IMG/VR virus record: IMGVR_UViG_3300007363_000118
Span: 1 to 22,489 of that record
DNA length: 22,489 nucleotides
Strand: one strand, 5' to 3'
Source of the DNA: a virus
The notes beneath the pieces were generated by a model that saw only the letters and a list, made by a program, of their open reading frames with translations, had not been told where the DNA came from and did no database searches. The position numbers and the translations under genes are program-made. Of the stretch, positions 6,348-15,513 are shown piece after piece (positions within the stretch are counted from its first letter, which is position 1; every line of letters begins with the position of its first letter).

Positions 6348-8129
6348 TCAGGCCGTTGAAGAGTTGCTGTCTTCGATGTCGCTGCCCTGGTCGTCAGGAA
6401 GCGTCTCGAAGGTAAGGGACGTAGAACACTTAGTTTGCGTTAGCCACTCGGCGACGAGATTATCGCTGGAAAGCCGACACAGATGGAACCATTCGAGGCC
6501 GACGATGTCAACCAAGGGGCGGGTCGCGTCGAACGGTTCGGCGAACGTGATGATGGTTTTGCCAAGGTTCCCGCCCGTGCCCAACACGATGCTTGAGATG
6601 CGCTTATAGATCGTCTCGTCGGTGAATTCGATCTTCAACATACCGCGCGTGCGGACTTCGAAATAGTAGGCGCCGAAAAGCGTGCCTTCGACAACAAGCG
6701 TACTCTGCCCGAGCGTAACCCCGCTCGCCGCGACCGGGTCTTCATCCCGCCAATCCGGGATGTAGAATTCGCCGAGCCGCCCCTTCATTCGGTAGAAGAA
6801 ATGGCGCACCTGCTCAAACTCTGCGTGAGAGCGACAAGTGTAGTTGAAGCGCCAGCGGGACCGCATGTGATCGATCGAATAGCCACGATCAACGCGGCCG
6901 TAACCGGCGTCCACGAATGTCGTCGGCCAAATCATTTCGATCGGAACACCCGACACCCAGTTCGGTTCTTTTCGCCACACTTCTCGGCCGTCGATAAACT
7001 CCGTCGCGGCCGGAATCGTTTCGATCGGTTCCTCGCCGGGGACCGCAGTGAAGTCCATCGGGGCTTGCGTAAGATACCGGGAGGGGGCTGCAACGCTGAT
7101 CGAATCTTGCGGCCAGCTACGAATAGCCGGATGAATGCGCGTGCCGGCGGGCCACGCCGTTGCGTCGCCGGTCGTGAATTCCAAAACGTTATAATCGCTG
7201 GTGCTGTTGCTGTTCTCCGGGAGATCGGAGATGCGACGTAGGGCCACGCGGCGCCCATGGCGCAGTACGACATAGTTCAAGCGCTGCGCCCACCACGGCG
7301 GCGTTTGGTCGATCGCCACGGTATCGTCCAGCGAATTCATGTCTTCGGTCGTCGTGACGTAGCGCGAGAATTCAGGCACCATGAAGGTGCCCTTCTGATT
7401 CGCCGTCATGATCTGTTGCAGCAACAAGCTGTCTTCCAGATTCATAAGCAGTGACGCCATCTCGATGCGTTTGCGCGGTGTCTGTCGATTAGCGCGTCGC
7501 TGTTCGCTCCCGTTCGCGCTGACGATGATCCCGGTTTGGAATTCATAGGAGACCACGAACGACGAATTCCAGTTGTGCACGAACGGGTAGATGTCGAAGT
7601 TGAAGTCTGGCGAACGGTTGCCGGAGATAGGCAGCTCGGCGACAAGAGCCGGGTTGTCGTCGGTCGTGAAAGTGAAGAGCCCGGTCTCGGAAAGCGTTTG
7701 CTCCGTCGTGAAGAACGCCGTTGCGTTGTACTCGCGCGCCTGTAGGTGCTGGTACGTCGTGGGAGTCGCCGGACCTAGAATTCCGACTTCAGCCGTGTCC
7801 GTAGTGGTGAAGTTCGTCAGGATGACCGGATCGAGAAAGGCGTTCCACACGAGGAACGTTTGCGTCTCTTGCTCGGCCATCGTGCCGAACTGCAAAGGGT
7901 TCGGCAAAAAGTAGATGCGATTGTAGAAGTCGTGCACGAACGAAAACAGATAGTAGCTCGGGACGAACGATTGCTGATTCGTCTGTTGCTCCAAGACGTG
8001 CTGGAAACGCCCGAAACCCAGGTCGCGGCCGTCCTCCGCCGTAATCCGATTCTGGACTAGGGCTTCGTTGATCCCGCCTTCGCTGTTGATCGCGAAGGTT
8101 TCGAGGAGGCCGTACCGAACGCCGGGCAT
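6348..8129 (-). CDS. Tail tip structural protein with C-terminal DSNS tag
   Basis: The 593-residue protein has a C-terminal domain (about residues 410-575) typical of siphovirus tail proteins: a WRFNYTCRSHAEFEQVRHFF motif, then GRLGEFYIPDWRD, and an ending near SLTFETLPDD. The first 300 residues are less familiar and rich in aromatic residues and Thr (FVPSYYLFSFVHDFYNRIYF). The conserved part stops at LPDD, and the tail that follows carries EDSNS, four residues from the C-terminus. A variant ENSNS lies near residue 307. Start and stop overlap or abut the neighbours (TAATG upstream, two-base gap downstream). It likely forms the distal tail or tip surface. Confidence 0.75.
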   Translation of the reverse strand: MPGVRYGLLETFAINSEGGINEALVQNRITAEDGRDLGFGRFQHVLEQQTNQQSFVPSYYLFSFVHDFYNRIYFLPNPLQFGTMAEQETQTFLVWNAFLDPVILTNFTTTDTAEVGILGPATPTTYQHLQAREYNATAFFTTEQTLSETGLFTFTTDDNPALVAELPISGNRSPDFNFDIYPFVHNWNSSFVVSYEFQTGIIVSANGSEQRRANRQTPRKRIEMASLLMNLEDSLLLQQIMTANQKGTFMVPEFSRYVTTTEDMNSLDDTVAIDQTPPWWAQRLNYVVLRHGRRVALRRISDLPENSNSTSDYNVLEFTTGDATAWPAGTRIHPAIRSWPQDSISVAAPSRYLTQAPMDFTAVPGEEPIETIPAATEFIDGREVWRKEPNWVSGVPIEMIWPTTFVDAGYGRVDRGYSIDHMRSRWRFNYTCRSHAEFEQVRHFFYRMKGRLGEFYIPDWRDEDPVAASGVTLGQSTLVVEGTLFGAYYFEVRTRGMLKIEFTDETIYKRISSIVLGTGGNLGKTIITFAEPFDATRPLVDIVGLEWFHLCRLSSDNLVAEWLTQTKCSTSLTFETLPDDQGSDIEDSNSSTA

Positions 8130-9178
8130 TAGCTGTTGCTGTCCTCTTCGCCTGTTCTGTAGGCATAGCCGACCCAGTGGCTACTCAAGCTCACGGGATA
8201 CGACGACGCGCTGCTCTTGGTCATGTTCTTCGAGAGCTGCCGCGAGAGGGCGGGAAACACGAACCACTCGAAGCCGCCGACGATGATCTCTTGCTTCGGC
8301 GACAAGTCTTGCATGTTGACTGCGCGGATTCCAGCCGGGCGGCCGATTGGAATGAAAGACGAATCGCCGATCAACTGCTCCGTTGCGTAAAGATTGATCG
8401 GCACAAGAATGTTGGAACCAGCGAAGGGCGCTCGCGCTCTCGCGAGATACCCGTCATTGATACTGTCGTTGAACCCGCCTATGACCGCCTCGTTGCCCAT
8501 GTTGCTCAACGGGGCGGTGCTGATCGGGCCGAGGAATTTGCGCCACGGAACGTCGTTAGAGCCGGCGTCGGCGTAAACGCCGCCAGAAAAGGCGGCGCTC
8601 TTGAAGGAGGAACGCGCACTGAAAAGATATTTCATTCTCGTCGTCGAGTTGTACGCCGTCGTGCCCGTGATGGTACCGGGGCCGTCGCTAGCGCTGATCA
8701 CTTCGCCGCCTTCGTAGTCGCCGATCTTCTCCATGTTGCCGATATACATATGCCGGTAAATGTCGCCGGGATATTCGACGACGATGCCGATGTACGGCGC
8801 CGGCGATAAATCGCCGAAGAGATGCACGAAAGACGGCACAAGAACAGCGGCGGCCGTTTGGGCGGGGTCAGTAATTGGTGAGAAGAAATCGCAACCCGAC
8901 GTAATGATTGTGTCGAGCAAACTGTTGCTCGTGTAGTCGTACATTTCCAGGAAGAGACGGTGCGTAAGACCCGCCGCCGACGCTTGCAGTCGCCAGCGGA
9001 TCGGATCGCTCTCGTAGAACAGCGTGTTCGAGATGCTGTTTGAGTTGGGCGTGGGATTCCAGATAATCGGCTGAGACGGCGTAGAAAGGTCTACGCTGAA
9101 ACCGATCGTCTGTGCAAACGTCCCGACCAGGGCCGGGATATCCGTGATGGCGCTTACGGCGTGAAGTTCGTAGCTCAT
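8129..9178 (-). CDS. Tail structural protein ending in EEDSNS
   Basis: The 349-residue protein has no signal peptide and no catalytic motif. It is rich in Ser, Thr, Gly and aromatic residues, as virion beta proteins are. Features include a DIYRHMYIGNMEKIGDYEGG segment near residue 140 and a FEWFVFPALSR segment near 305. It shares a general plan with the next upstream protein (a central YxG...LFIG-like segment and a late V-G-F-x-W-F strand), so the two may be distant paralogs. The very last residues are EEDSNS, directly before the stop. The gene overlaps both neighbours by one to four bases (TAATG and ATGA). A tail-tip or fibre-base role is inferred from position after the tape measure. Confidence 0.65.
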   Translation of the reverse strand: MSYELHAVSAITDIPALVGTFAQTIGFSVDLSTPSQPIIWNPTPNSNSISNTLFYESDPIRWRLQASAAGLTHRLFLEMYDYTSNSLLDTIITSGCDFFSPITDPAQTAAAVLVPSFVHLFGDLSPAPYIGIVVEYPGDIYRHMYIGNMEKIGDYEGGEVISASDGPGTITGTTAYNSTTRMKYLFSARSSFKSAAFSGGVYADAGSNDVPWRKFLGPISTAPLSNMGNEAVIGGFNDSINDGYLARARAPFAGSNILVPINLYATEQLIGDSSFIPIGRPAGIRAVNMQDLSPKQEIIVGGFEWFVFPALSRQLSKNMTKSSASSYPVSLSSHWVGYAYRTGEEDSNS

Positions 9179-10221
9179 GGCGAATTGCTATCCTCGACGA
9201 GAAGGCTGTTGCTGTTTTCGGGGAACACTTCAACCGCAAACCACGAGTCGATCGCGGTGCGGAAAGCGTTTGAGAAGACGACGTGGACGCGATCGTCTAC
9301 AGAGATCAAGTTCTCCGGGCTCTGCCCCCGGCCGGTGACTTGATAGACGCCGTCGAGAACGCCGAGCGCTTGATCGGCTGGATTGAATTGATTGAGCGAG
9401 ATCGGCGCGAGGGCGAAGCCCCCGCCGTAAGTCTCGACGACGCGAGCCGCGACGGACTTGTATCCGTACCCGCCGCTATCCGCGTCTTGAACCAAGCTCT
9501 CGCCGAGGCCTAGCCCGGTGCCGAAATAGTTCGGCCCGAGCGCGACGTTTGCCGTAGCGCGATCGGCAGCGCAGCGCAGCCAGTCGCCTTGCGGCGACAA
9601 AAGCCATGCGCTCGTTTCCCAGCCCGTCGCAGCTTCGCTGTAAGATGCGAACGGGAAAAGCGAATGCTTCGTGGTAACGTCGCGCCAGTCCGCCGCTTCC
9701 GTAGGGCCGCCGTCTCCGGCCGCCGCGCCGATAAACAGCGGATAGGAGTATTGTGTGAGCGTTCCATAGGCGAGGAAGAAGCCAGCGTACAACGCTTGAT
9801 AGATCGTGCCGACTTTGATGACAACGATGAACCGGCGCCCCGAAGCGACGAACCAATAGTTCATCGGAGTAGTCTTCGAGAACATCTTCACCGCGCGCGG
9901 CGTGACGTTAATGTGGTCGGTGACTTGTTCGGCATTCGGCACAACACCCGTCATGCCGTAGACGTAGAACGTCGAGTTGTCCTCCGGCACGTTATCTTCG
10001 CGGCGCAAGCCGACGTAGATGTTGTCTGTCCCGGTTGAGCCGGGGCCGCGCAGGACGATGTCTGTGTCGTTCGGGTTGCCGCTGTTAGAGTCGTCCGCGA
10101 GCCAAGCCGTAGTCCACTGATCGCTGGCCGCGACGAGAGTTGGGTCCGTTGTGAGAAAAGCTAGCAGCTTATCCCAAAGGTCAACGTGACTGGACGCAGT
10201 TCCTGTTTGGTAAGCGGTCAT
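9175..10221 (-). CDS. Tail structural protein with internal and C-terminal DSNS tags
   Basis: The 348-residue protein starts TAYQTGTASSHVDLWDKLLA, continues through a VLRGPGSTGTDNIYVGLRRE segment, and has a YQALYAGFFLAYGTLTQYSY stretch near residue 145. This N-terminal pattern is familiar from structural proteins placed just after the tape measure in siphoviruses. It carries DDSNS near residue 46, in a probable loop before GNPND, and ENSNS plus EDSNS within its last 16 residues. The ATG overlaps the tape measure stop (ATGA) and its own stop overlaps the next ATG (ATGA). It is likely part of the tail tip complex; the exact role is unknown. Confidence 0.7.
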   Translation of the reverse strand: MTAYQTGTASSHVDLWDKLLAFLTTDPTLVAASDQWTTAWLADDSNSGNPNDTDIVLRGPGSTGTDNIYVGLRREDNVPEDNSTFYVYGMTGVVPNAEQVTDHINVTPRAVKMFSKTTPMNYWFVASGRRFIVVIKVGTIYQALYAGFFLAYGTLTQYSYPLFIGAAAGDGGPTEAADWRDVTTKHSLFPFASYSEAATGWETSAWLLSPQGDWLRCAADRATANVALGPNYFGTGLGLGESLVQDADSGGYGYKSVAARVVETYGGGFALAPISLNQFNPADQALGVLDGVYQVTGRGQSPENLISVDDRVHVVFSNAFRTAIDSWFAVEVFPENSNSLLVEDSNSP

Positions 10222-13200
10222 GAGAGAGCCTTTTTAATGCTGCGCTTGTTCGCTTGCATGAAATTTACGATTGCGGTCTGACCCGCGCGAGTCGAGAGGC
10301 CCTGAGAGACAAAGTCTCCGGGGTCGATCGTGTTTACCACCGTCACATCTGTTTTGCCAGCGCCCCCGCCGTTGTTGCGGTGCCGGGGGTCGGTTTCTGT
10401 CAGAACCTCTTCGCCGCGCTCCAAGATGGCGGGGACTTCGTTGCTGCGCAAGCCGGGGCCGCCGCCGCCGTGGTAGCGGTGTGCGTTTCGAAACACTGAA
10501 GCCGGAACCGCCCGAAGGCGGGCCGGTTCGCCAGCAATACCCCCTTCGTGCGCGACTTGCGCGGGTGAACCAGGGATAACCCCGCCGAGCCCCAGGAAAC
10601 CGAGCGTTGATTGGATCGCCTTAAGGATAAGCGCCTGAATGATCATCTGCGCGATCTGGCGCAGGAAGTCAGCCGCGAACTGCCGGAAGGCGTTCGCCAC
10701 CCCTTCGATCGCATCGCCCCAAGAGCTTGTGCCGGCGATGGCTTGCGCAATCGCATCAAGCGCCCCAAACACCGCGTTCGGGAGATCGCGCTCTAGGACT
10801 TCGACGATTTGGTCAAGCGTGATAAGGGCGGGCTGTATAATCTGTTCGTCGGCGCCGCGTGCGTCGCGAGCTTCTTCCGCTGCGTCCTTGTCGCCGAGCT
10901 GAATCGCCAGTTCTTCGGCAGCCACGGACGCATCGATAAGCTGAGTCGTAAGCTGCTCGACTTTCGCGCGCTGCGCTTCGATCGCTTCGGCGCCGGCGAA
11001 ATTGTTGATCAACTCGTTGAGACGTTCTTGAGCCTCGATACGATCTTGTTCCAGATCGCGCAGTTCTTCGAGTTGATCGTTCAGACGATCGCCCGCGTCT
11101 TCGCGTTCGAGAATTTGTCCGGTGATCTCCGCCCACAGGCGGCCTTCTTCGGTAAGAAGATCGATGTTCTGCCGTCGAGCTTCCCGTTCCAAACGCTCTT
11201 GTACGGAAATCGCTTCGCCGCGCAACTCGCGCAAACGGAACGTTTGCTCCTCAATGTCCGCGCGAACGCGCTCCGCTTGGATCGCGTCAAACGTCGCTCC
11301 GACGCTTTCCGTGATTGCGTCGCGCTGTTGTTGCGTCAGTTCGAGGCGGACCGCCCTAGCTTCGTTCTCCGCTTCGTAAAGAGCCTGTAGGACTTCTTGT
11401 TGTCGAGCCGTCTGCCCAATCAGGCTGACTTCGAATTGCCGGTCACGGATAGTTTGTTCAAGCTCTTCACGGAAACGACGCTGTTCTTCCGCCAGCCGTT
11501 GCGCATCCGTCCGTCGCCCACGGCGATCTTGCCGCGCACGATCCGCGAGGATGTCATTGATAGCGCGCTCCGCGCGCGCTTGATCTTCGGTGCCGGCAGA
11601 CAGTTCACGCAATTGAGCGATGCGCCGATCTTGGGCGTTCCGTTCGTTTTCCCGCCTGATCGTCGGGGCTTCTTCTTCAAGCTCGCGCAGAAGATCGGCG
11701 CGTTGCTGCGCGCGGACTTCGTTCTCAGACAGCGCAGAGTTTAGCGCTTCTACTTCACCCGTAGCTTCGTTGAAGCGCAAGCCGACGCGCTTGATCGCGT
11801 CTTCCAGATTGGGGAACGTCTTAGCGCCCAAGCGATCGGCCGTAACCGCAAGTTCGGCCGTAGCACGCTCGCCTTCCGAAGCCGCCTGAGTAGTGCGGAT
11901 CAATTGCGCGATGTAGTTTTGCAGCGGCGCGTCGTCGATCGATTCGAAAAGTTCGTTCAGTTCTCGCCGGTACTCGAAGGTGGTGAGGCGCCCGGCTGAG
12001 TATTCCCGAGACAAAGCGGCGACTTGGTTCTTGGCTTCTTCATTCGAAACATCGAGCCGGCGCAGAGAGTCGGACATATCGTCCACTTCCGCACGCGCTT
12101 CCACAACCGACTGCGCCGTTTCGATGAAGGAAGCGTTAAAGATCGCCAACACTTCTGCGTTGCTTGCGTCAACTGCCGCACGATTGAATTCACGAGCTTC
12201 GTCGGCGGCGGCTTTCGATTCAACTTGGAACTGTTCGAGCAAACGATTCGTGTCAAACAGCGATTGGTTCATCTCGTCTACGTCCGAAGCGGCGCCGACG
12301 AAAAGACTGCCGATAGCGAAAGTGGCGGCCGTCACAACGGCGAGCGGAGCCAACGCACGGCCGACAGTCAGAAGGGCCGTACCCGCTGCGCGGGCTGAAG
12401 CCGCAAGAGCGGCGAGACGCGCCTGCATAACCGCCGTGCCGCTTGCCCCTGCGACAACGGCAGCCGAATACGCTTGGAAGGATCGAATAAGCCCAACCGT
12501 AGCAACTGCCAGATTGGAAGTCGCAGCCGACAGAACGCCACGCGCAGCGGCGGCTTGCGTGTCTGTAGCGATGCCGGCCGCTGTTGCTTGTTGCGCCAAG
12601 ACTAAGCGGGCTATCAGCGCCGAGAACGAAGCGGTAAGGCTTAGAACAAATTGCGCCGCTTTAATCGAAACGAAAAGCTGAAGAGCCAACGCGAATTCGT
12701 CAATAAAATCCGTTGCCGCGATCAAGATATCGACGAACGTGCCGAGCGCGGCGCCCAGCTTGAGGAAGAATTCTTGGCCCTCTTCCGAATTGAACTTCTC
12801 CACGAGATCGTCGAGCGCCCGACCGAGAGCGTCGGCAAACCCGCCTTGCGCGACCGTCGCTTGCGCGCGGGTTAGCGCGTTGCCGAAACGGCCGAGACCG
12901 GCGTTCAGGGATTCTATCGCCGTAGGCAAACCGCCGCTAAACTCTTGGCGCAGAGCGCGGGCGAAGTTGAGAAGATTGGTTTCGTTCGCTACAAGCTGAC
13001 CCGTGCTGATAAGACGAATAGCTTCAGCCGTGGATACACCCAAGCTCTCAGCGAACAAACCGAGCGCGCCGGGAAGTCGGTCACCCAACTGTTGACGCAG
13101 TTCTTCAAGAGAGAACGCGCCTTTCGAAATGATTTGAGTAAAGGCGTTGTAAGTGCCTTGAGTCTGTTCAACCGTGAGGCCGAGAACGCGCGCAGTTTCC

Positions 13201-14801
13201 GCAATGGAGGAGAAAATCTCCCGCGTTGCTTCTGTCGAAATGTTAGCCTGCCGCCCGGCAGCCGCGAACTTACCAAACTCCTGCGCCAGCGAGACGTAGG
13301 ATATGCCGAGTCGATCGGCTTCACCGCGAACGAAGCGCAGTGCGTTGCCGGCGAGGACGGCGTCGCCGCCGGTCGCCGCAAGCGTGGCCGCCGCCGCGCG
13401 TTCAAGATCAGTGAAGACCTTGACTACGCTTTGAAGCTGAATGATCGCAGCATAAACACCGGCAAACTGTACGGTTAGGCTAAGCAGTTCGCCGCGCACG
13501 CGCTTGGAAATCTGTCCGAGCGAACGAATACCATTGCCGAAAACAGCGGTGCCTTGGTTCGCTTGTGTGGCCGCAACGCGAGTGCGCTCAAACGATTGGG
13601 CGAGGTTAACGTTAACACCCGTAAGCGAACGAATGGCCCGCTCGAACCCCGCAATGCGCTGGGTTTGCAGCGCTTCGGCGAGCGCTTGTTGCTGGCGCTT
13701 ATAGGCGGCGGATGCTTGATCCGCGTTAGCTTTAGCGATGAGGAAAGAGCGGGCCAGAGAGTCGGACGGCGCCGTCGCCGCGCGCATGGCTTGCCCTAGC
13801 CGATCGACTTCCGCTTGGGCTCGCAGGAACGCGTCACGAGCGCCGTTAACTGCCAACTCTTGTTGGCGCAACGTCTTAACGGTTTGGGCCGCTTCACCAG
13901 AGCTGCCGAGAGAGCGCTGCCGCTGTAGCGCGGCGTTAAGTTCGTTAATCTCTTGGGCGGCGCGGGACGACGCTTCAGCGATAGCTTTTTCGTCTGCGGC
14001 CAGCCCGCCGAGAGCGCGCGAGGCCACGTCAGTAGCGCTCTTCAGTTCCGCATACGCAGCATTCGCTTCGTCAAGCCGACGCGACTGTTCGAGAGTCGTT
14101 TGCGCCGAGCGATCGAACTGTCGGTTAAGGTTGACGAGATTGCGTTCGGCAGCTTTCAGTTCGCGACTGAGGGAGTTGTAAGCCTGTTGAGCGGAAGCCA
14201 CTCGGGCGCGTTGCTGCGCAAGCTCGTCGCGATTGGCGACTTGAGCCTGCGTCAATCGGATCAATTCATTCTGTTGGTCCCGGATCGATTCACGCAGCGT
14301 TTCGCTAGCTTGTCCGCCCTGACGGTACGCTGCAATGAGGAGACGATAGCGCGCGGCAGCTTGCCCGACTTCCGCAGCGAGAGCGCGTTGAGACTGAACC
14401 GTAGCGTCGGTTTCGGCTTTCTGCGCCGCGAGCGCCGCTTCCGCCTGCCGGAATTCGTTCTGGATTTCCTGGACGGCGGTAGCGGCCTGAGACGCGGAAA
14501 CCGAGAGTTGCGTGAATTCCGCCCGGCTGCCGGCGACGCGGGCTTCCAGCGCCTGAAGCGCGGCGCCCGCTTGTTGGAATTGAGACGCCAGTTTCGCGAA
14601 GCTGTCGAGCTGCGCCGACTTGGCCTCAAGGCCGGCGATTTCCGTTTCCAGTTCCCCGACAAGCCCGCTCGTTTTCGAGGCAGCTTGACCGGCTTTTGCT
14701 TGAGACGCCGAGAAACGGTCCAGGGCGCCGGACACATTGTCGAGCGCCTTGCGGGCGTTGTCGCGGGCTGTGATGACTAGCTCGGCTTCCCGGCGGGCCA
14801 T
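10218..14801 (-). CDS. Tail tape measure protein
   Basis: The 1527-residue protein is the longest in the window. Residues 1-400 are coiled coil with heptad-like Ala, Gln, Glu and Arg. A tape-measure domain spans about 460-600 (RGEADRLGISYVSLAQEFGK, then SLEELRQQLGDRLPGALGLF). Hydrophobic segments lie near 440, 700-735, 805-835 and 1375-1405. A second coiled coil occupies about 980-1300. The C-terminus has the typical HEGGIAG, RYHGGG and EVPAILERGEEVLT pattern. In this class the protein sets tail length and leaves through the tail at DNA entry. At about 1.5 angstrom per residue, a tail of roughly 230 nm would be predicted (rule of thumb). AGAGGA precedes the ATG. No DSNS motif is present, consistent with an interior position. 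Confidence 0.95.
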   Translation of the reverse strand: MARREAELVITARDNARKALDNVSGALDRFSASQAKAGQAASKTSGLVGELETEIAGLEAKSAQLDSFAKLASQFQQAGAALQALEARVAGSRAEFTQLSVSASQAATAVQEIQNEFRQAEAALAAQKAETDATVQSQRALAAEVGQAAARYRLLIAAYRQGGQASETLRESIRDQQNELIRLTQAQVANRDELAQQRARVASAQQAYNSLSRELKAAERNLVNLNRQFDRSAQTTLEQSRRLDEANAAYAELKSATDVASRALGGLAADEKAIAEASSRAAQEINELNAALQRQRSLGSSGEAAQTVKTLRQQELAVNGARDAFLRAQAEVDRLGQAMRAATAPSDSLARSFLIAKANADQASAAYKRQQQALAEALQTQRIAGFERAIRSLTGVNVNLAQSFERTRVAATQANQGTAVFGNGIRSLGQISKRVRGELLSLTVQFAGVYAAIIQLQSVVKVFTDLERAAAATLAATGGDAVLAGNALRFVRGEADRLGISYVSLAQEFGKFAAAGRQANISTEATREIFSSIAETARVLGLTVEQTQGTYNAFTQIISKGAFSLEELRQQLGDRLPGALGLFAESLGVSTAEAIRLISTGQLVANETNLLNFARALRQEFSGGLPTAIESLNAGLGRFGNALTRAQATVAQGGFADALGRALDDLVEKFNSEEGQEFFLKLGAALGTFVDILIAATDFIDEFALALQLFVSIKAAQFVLSLTASFSALIARLVLAQQATAAGIATDTQAAAARGVLSAATSNLAVATVGLIRSFQAYSAAVVAGASGTAVMQARLAALAASARAAGTALLTVGRALAPLAVVTAATFAIGSLFVGAASDVDEMNQSLFDTNRLLEQFQVESKAAADEAREFNRAAVDASNAEVLAIFNASFIETAQSVVEARAEVDDMSDSLRRLDVSNEEAKNQVAALSREYSAGRLTTFEYRRELNELFESIDDAPLQNYIAQLIRTTQAASEGERATAELAVTADRLGAKTFPNLEDAIKRVGLRFNEATGEVEALNSALSENEVRAQQRADLLRELEEEAPTIRRENERNAQDRRIAQLRELSAGTEDQARAERAINDILADRARQDRRGRRTDAQRLAEEQRRFREELEQTIRDRQFEVSLIGQTARQQEVLQALYEAENEARAVRLELTQQQRDAITESVGATFDAIQAERVRADIEEQTFRLRELRGEAISVQERLEREARRQNIDLLTEEGRLWAEITGQILEREDAGDRLNDQLEELRDLEQDRIEAQERLNELINNFAGAEAIEAQRAKVEQLTTQLIDASVAAEELAIQLGDKDAAEEARDARGADEQIIQPALITLDQIVEVLERDLPNAVFGALDAIAQAIAGTSSWGDAIEGVANAFRQFAADFLRQIAQMIIQALILKAIQSTLGFLGLGGVIPGSPAQVAHEGGIAGEPARLRAVPASVFRNAHRYHGGGGPGLRSNEVPAILERGEEVLTETDPRHRNNGGGAGKTDVTVVNTIDPGDFVSQGLSTRAGQTAIVNFMQANKRSIKKALS

Positions 14802-14803
14802 GC

Positions 14804-15513
14804 TTAATCCTCTTGAAGCGATTTAATCAGGGCGCGAAAAGCCTTCTGCCCCTTCCTATCGAGGACAGATATAATAGCGCCCTGGATCAAAATCGCCTCG
14901 GTTATAAGCCGGGAGTTAGCGCGGCGACGCACCCGCTTGGCTTCGGCTAACAGGTGCGTCAGCGGCCAGTGCGCGGCTTCCGGGCGTCCGTGCTCGCAAA
15001 CGAGGCTTTGGGCCTCGCGGATGCTCTCAAGCCACTCTCTTAGTTGACGCTCGGCGGGGAGGTATCGGGAGCCTTTTTGTCCTTGTTCAGCAGTCGCATC
15101 TTTTCCCGAAGGCCCCCGGCGATGCGTTTTACGGCGGCCATCGTCTCCCCCAGGGAGGCATCCTCGAAAGTCAGCTCGACGGCCGCTTCGAGAATCGCGA
15201 GCTGCGCGTAGGCGGGGAGCCGGCCGGCGACCTCCCGGCCCTCGTCGTTATACTCGTTGACCGAGTGGGCGATGATGTCCTTCAGTGCTTCCGGCGCCGT
15301 GGCGGCGAGGATCGTGAACAGGAAGCCCACGTCAAGGCCGGCTTGACGGTTGAAGCCCTCCGGGTAGTGCTTGTTCACGATGTCGAAAATGAGATCGCCG
15401 TAGGTGGCGACGACTGCGAGGATTTCCGTACCCGAGAGGCCCCGGACGGTGATCGTGTCTTCGCCGATCTCGACGGGGAGGGTGCGGAATTTTAGGTCTC
15501 TAAGCTTAGCCAT
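14804..15513 (-). CDS. Tail assembly chaperone, frameshifted long form (gpGT-like)
   Basis: The stretch 14804-15039 has no ATG-started gene of its own, yet the -1 frame is open from the slippery run at 15073-15079 to a TAA at 14804, two bases before the tape measure ATG. A -1 slip would add 89 residues to the first 147 of the short form. The added part begins GSRYLPAERQLREWLE and has a helical, charged makeup. The position, frame and end point match the lambda G-GT arrangement, which is widely conserved in long-tailed phages. In lambda the T part recruits the tail tube protein. The frame contains no good GTG or TTG start with a ribosome site, so frameshifting is the simplest reading. Confidence 0.78.
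15040..15513 (-). CDS. Tail assembly chaperone, short form (gpG-like)
   Basis: The 157-residue protein (MAKLRDLKFRTLPVEIGEDT onward) contains TVRGLSGTEILAVVATYGDL, then a helical region and a charged C-terminus. This is the usual look of the small chaperone encoded just before the tape measure. In the family it coats the tape measure during tail assembly and is not in the virion. I chose the ATG at 15513. Another ATG two codons upstream (15519) is equally possible. Longer starts would lie inside the Mom-fusion gene. The start overlaps the stop of that gene by eight bases. A slippery run lies 12 codons before the stop (separate entry). Confidence 0.85.
   Translation of the reverse strand: MAKLRDLKFRTLPVEIGEDTITVRGLSGTEILAVVATYGDLIFDIVNKHYPEGFNRQAGLDVGFLFTILAATAPEALKDIIAHSVNEYNDEGREVAGRLPAYAQLAILEAAVELTFEDASLGETMAAVKRIAGGLREKMRLLNKDKKAPDTSPPSVN
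15073..15079 (-). promoter_or_regulatory. Probable -1 programmed frameshift site, CAAAAAG
   Basis: Read on the minus strand, the chaperone frame is GAC AAA AAG GCT. The last two codons before the slip are the AAA AAG pair, the classic bacterial A-site/P-site slippery combination, although the first base of the heptamer is C rather than A. Slipping back one base opens an 89-codon extension. I see no obvious strong stem directly downstream, though GC-rich sequence follows. The real efficiency is unknown. Confidence 0.7.
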
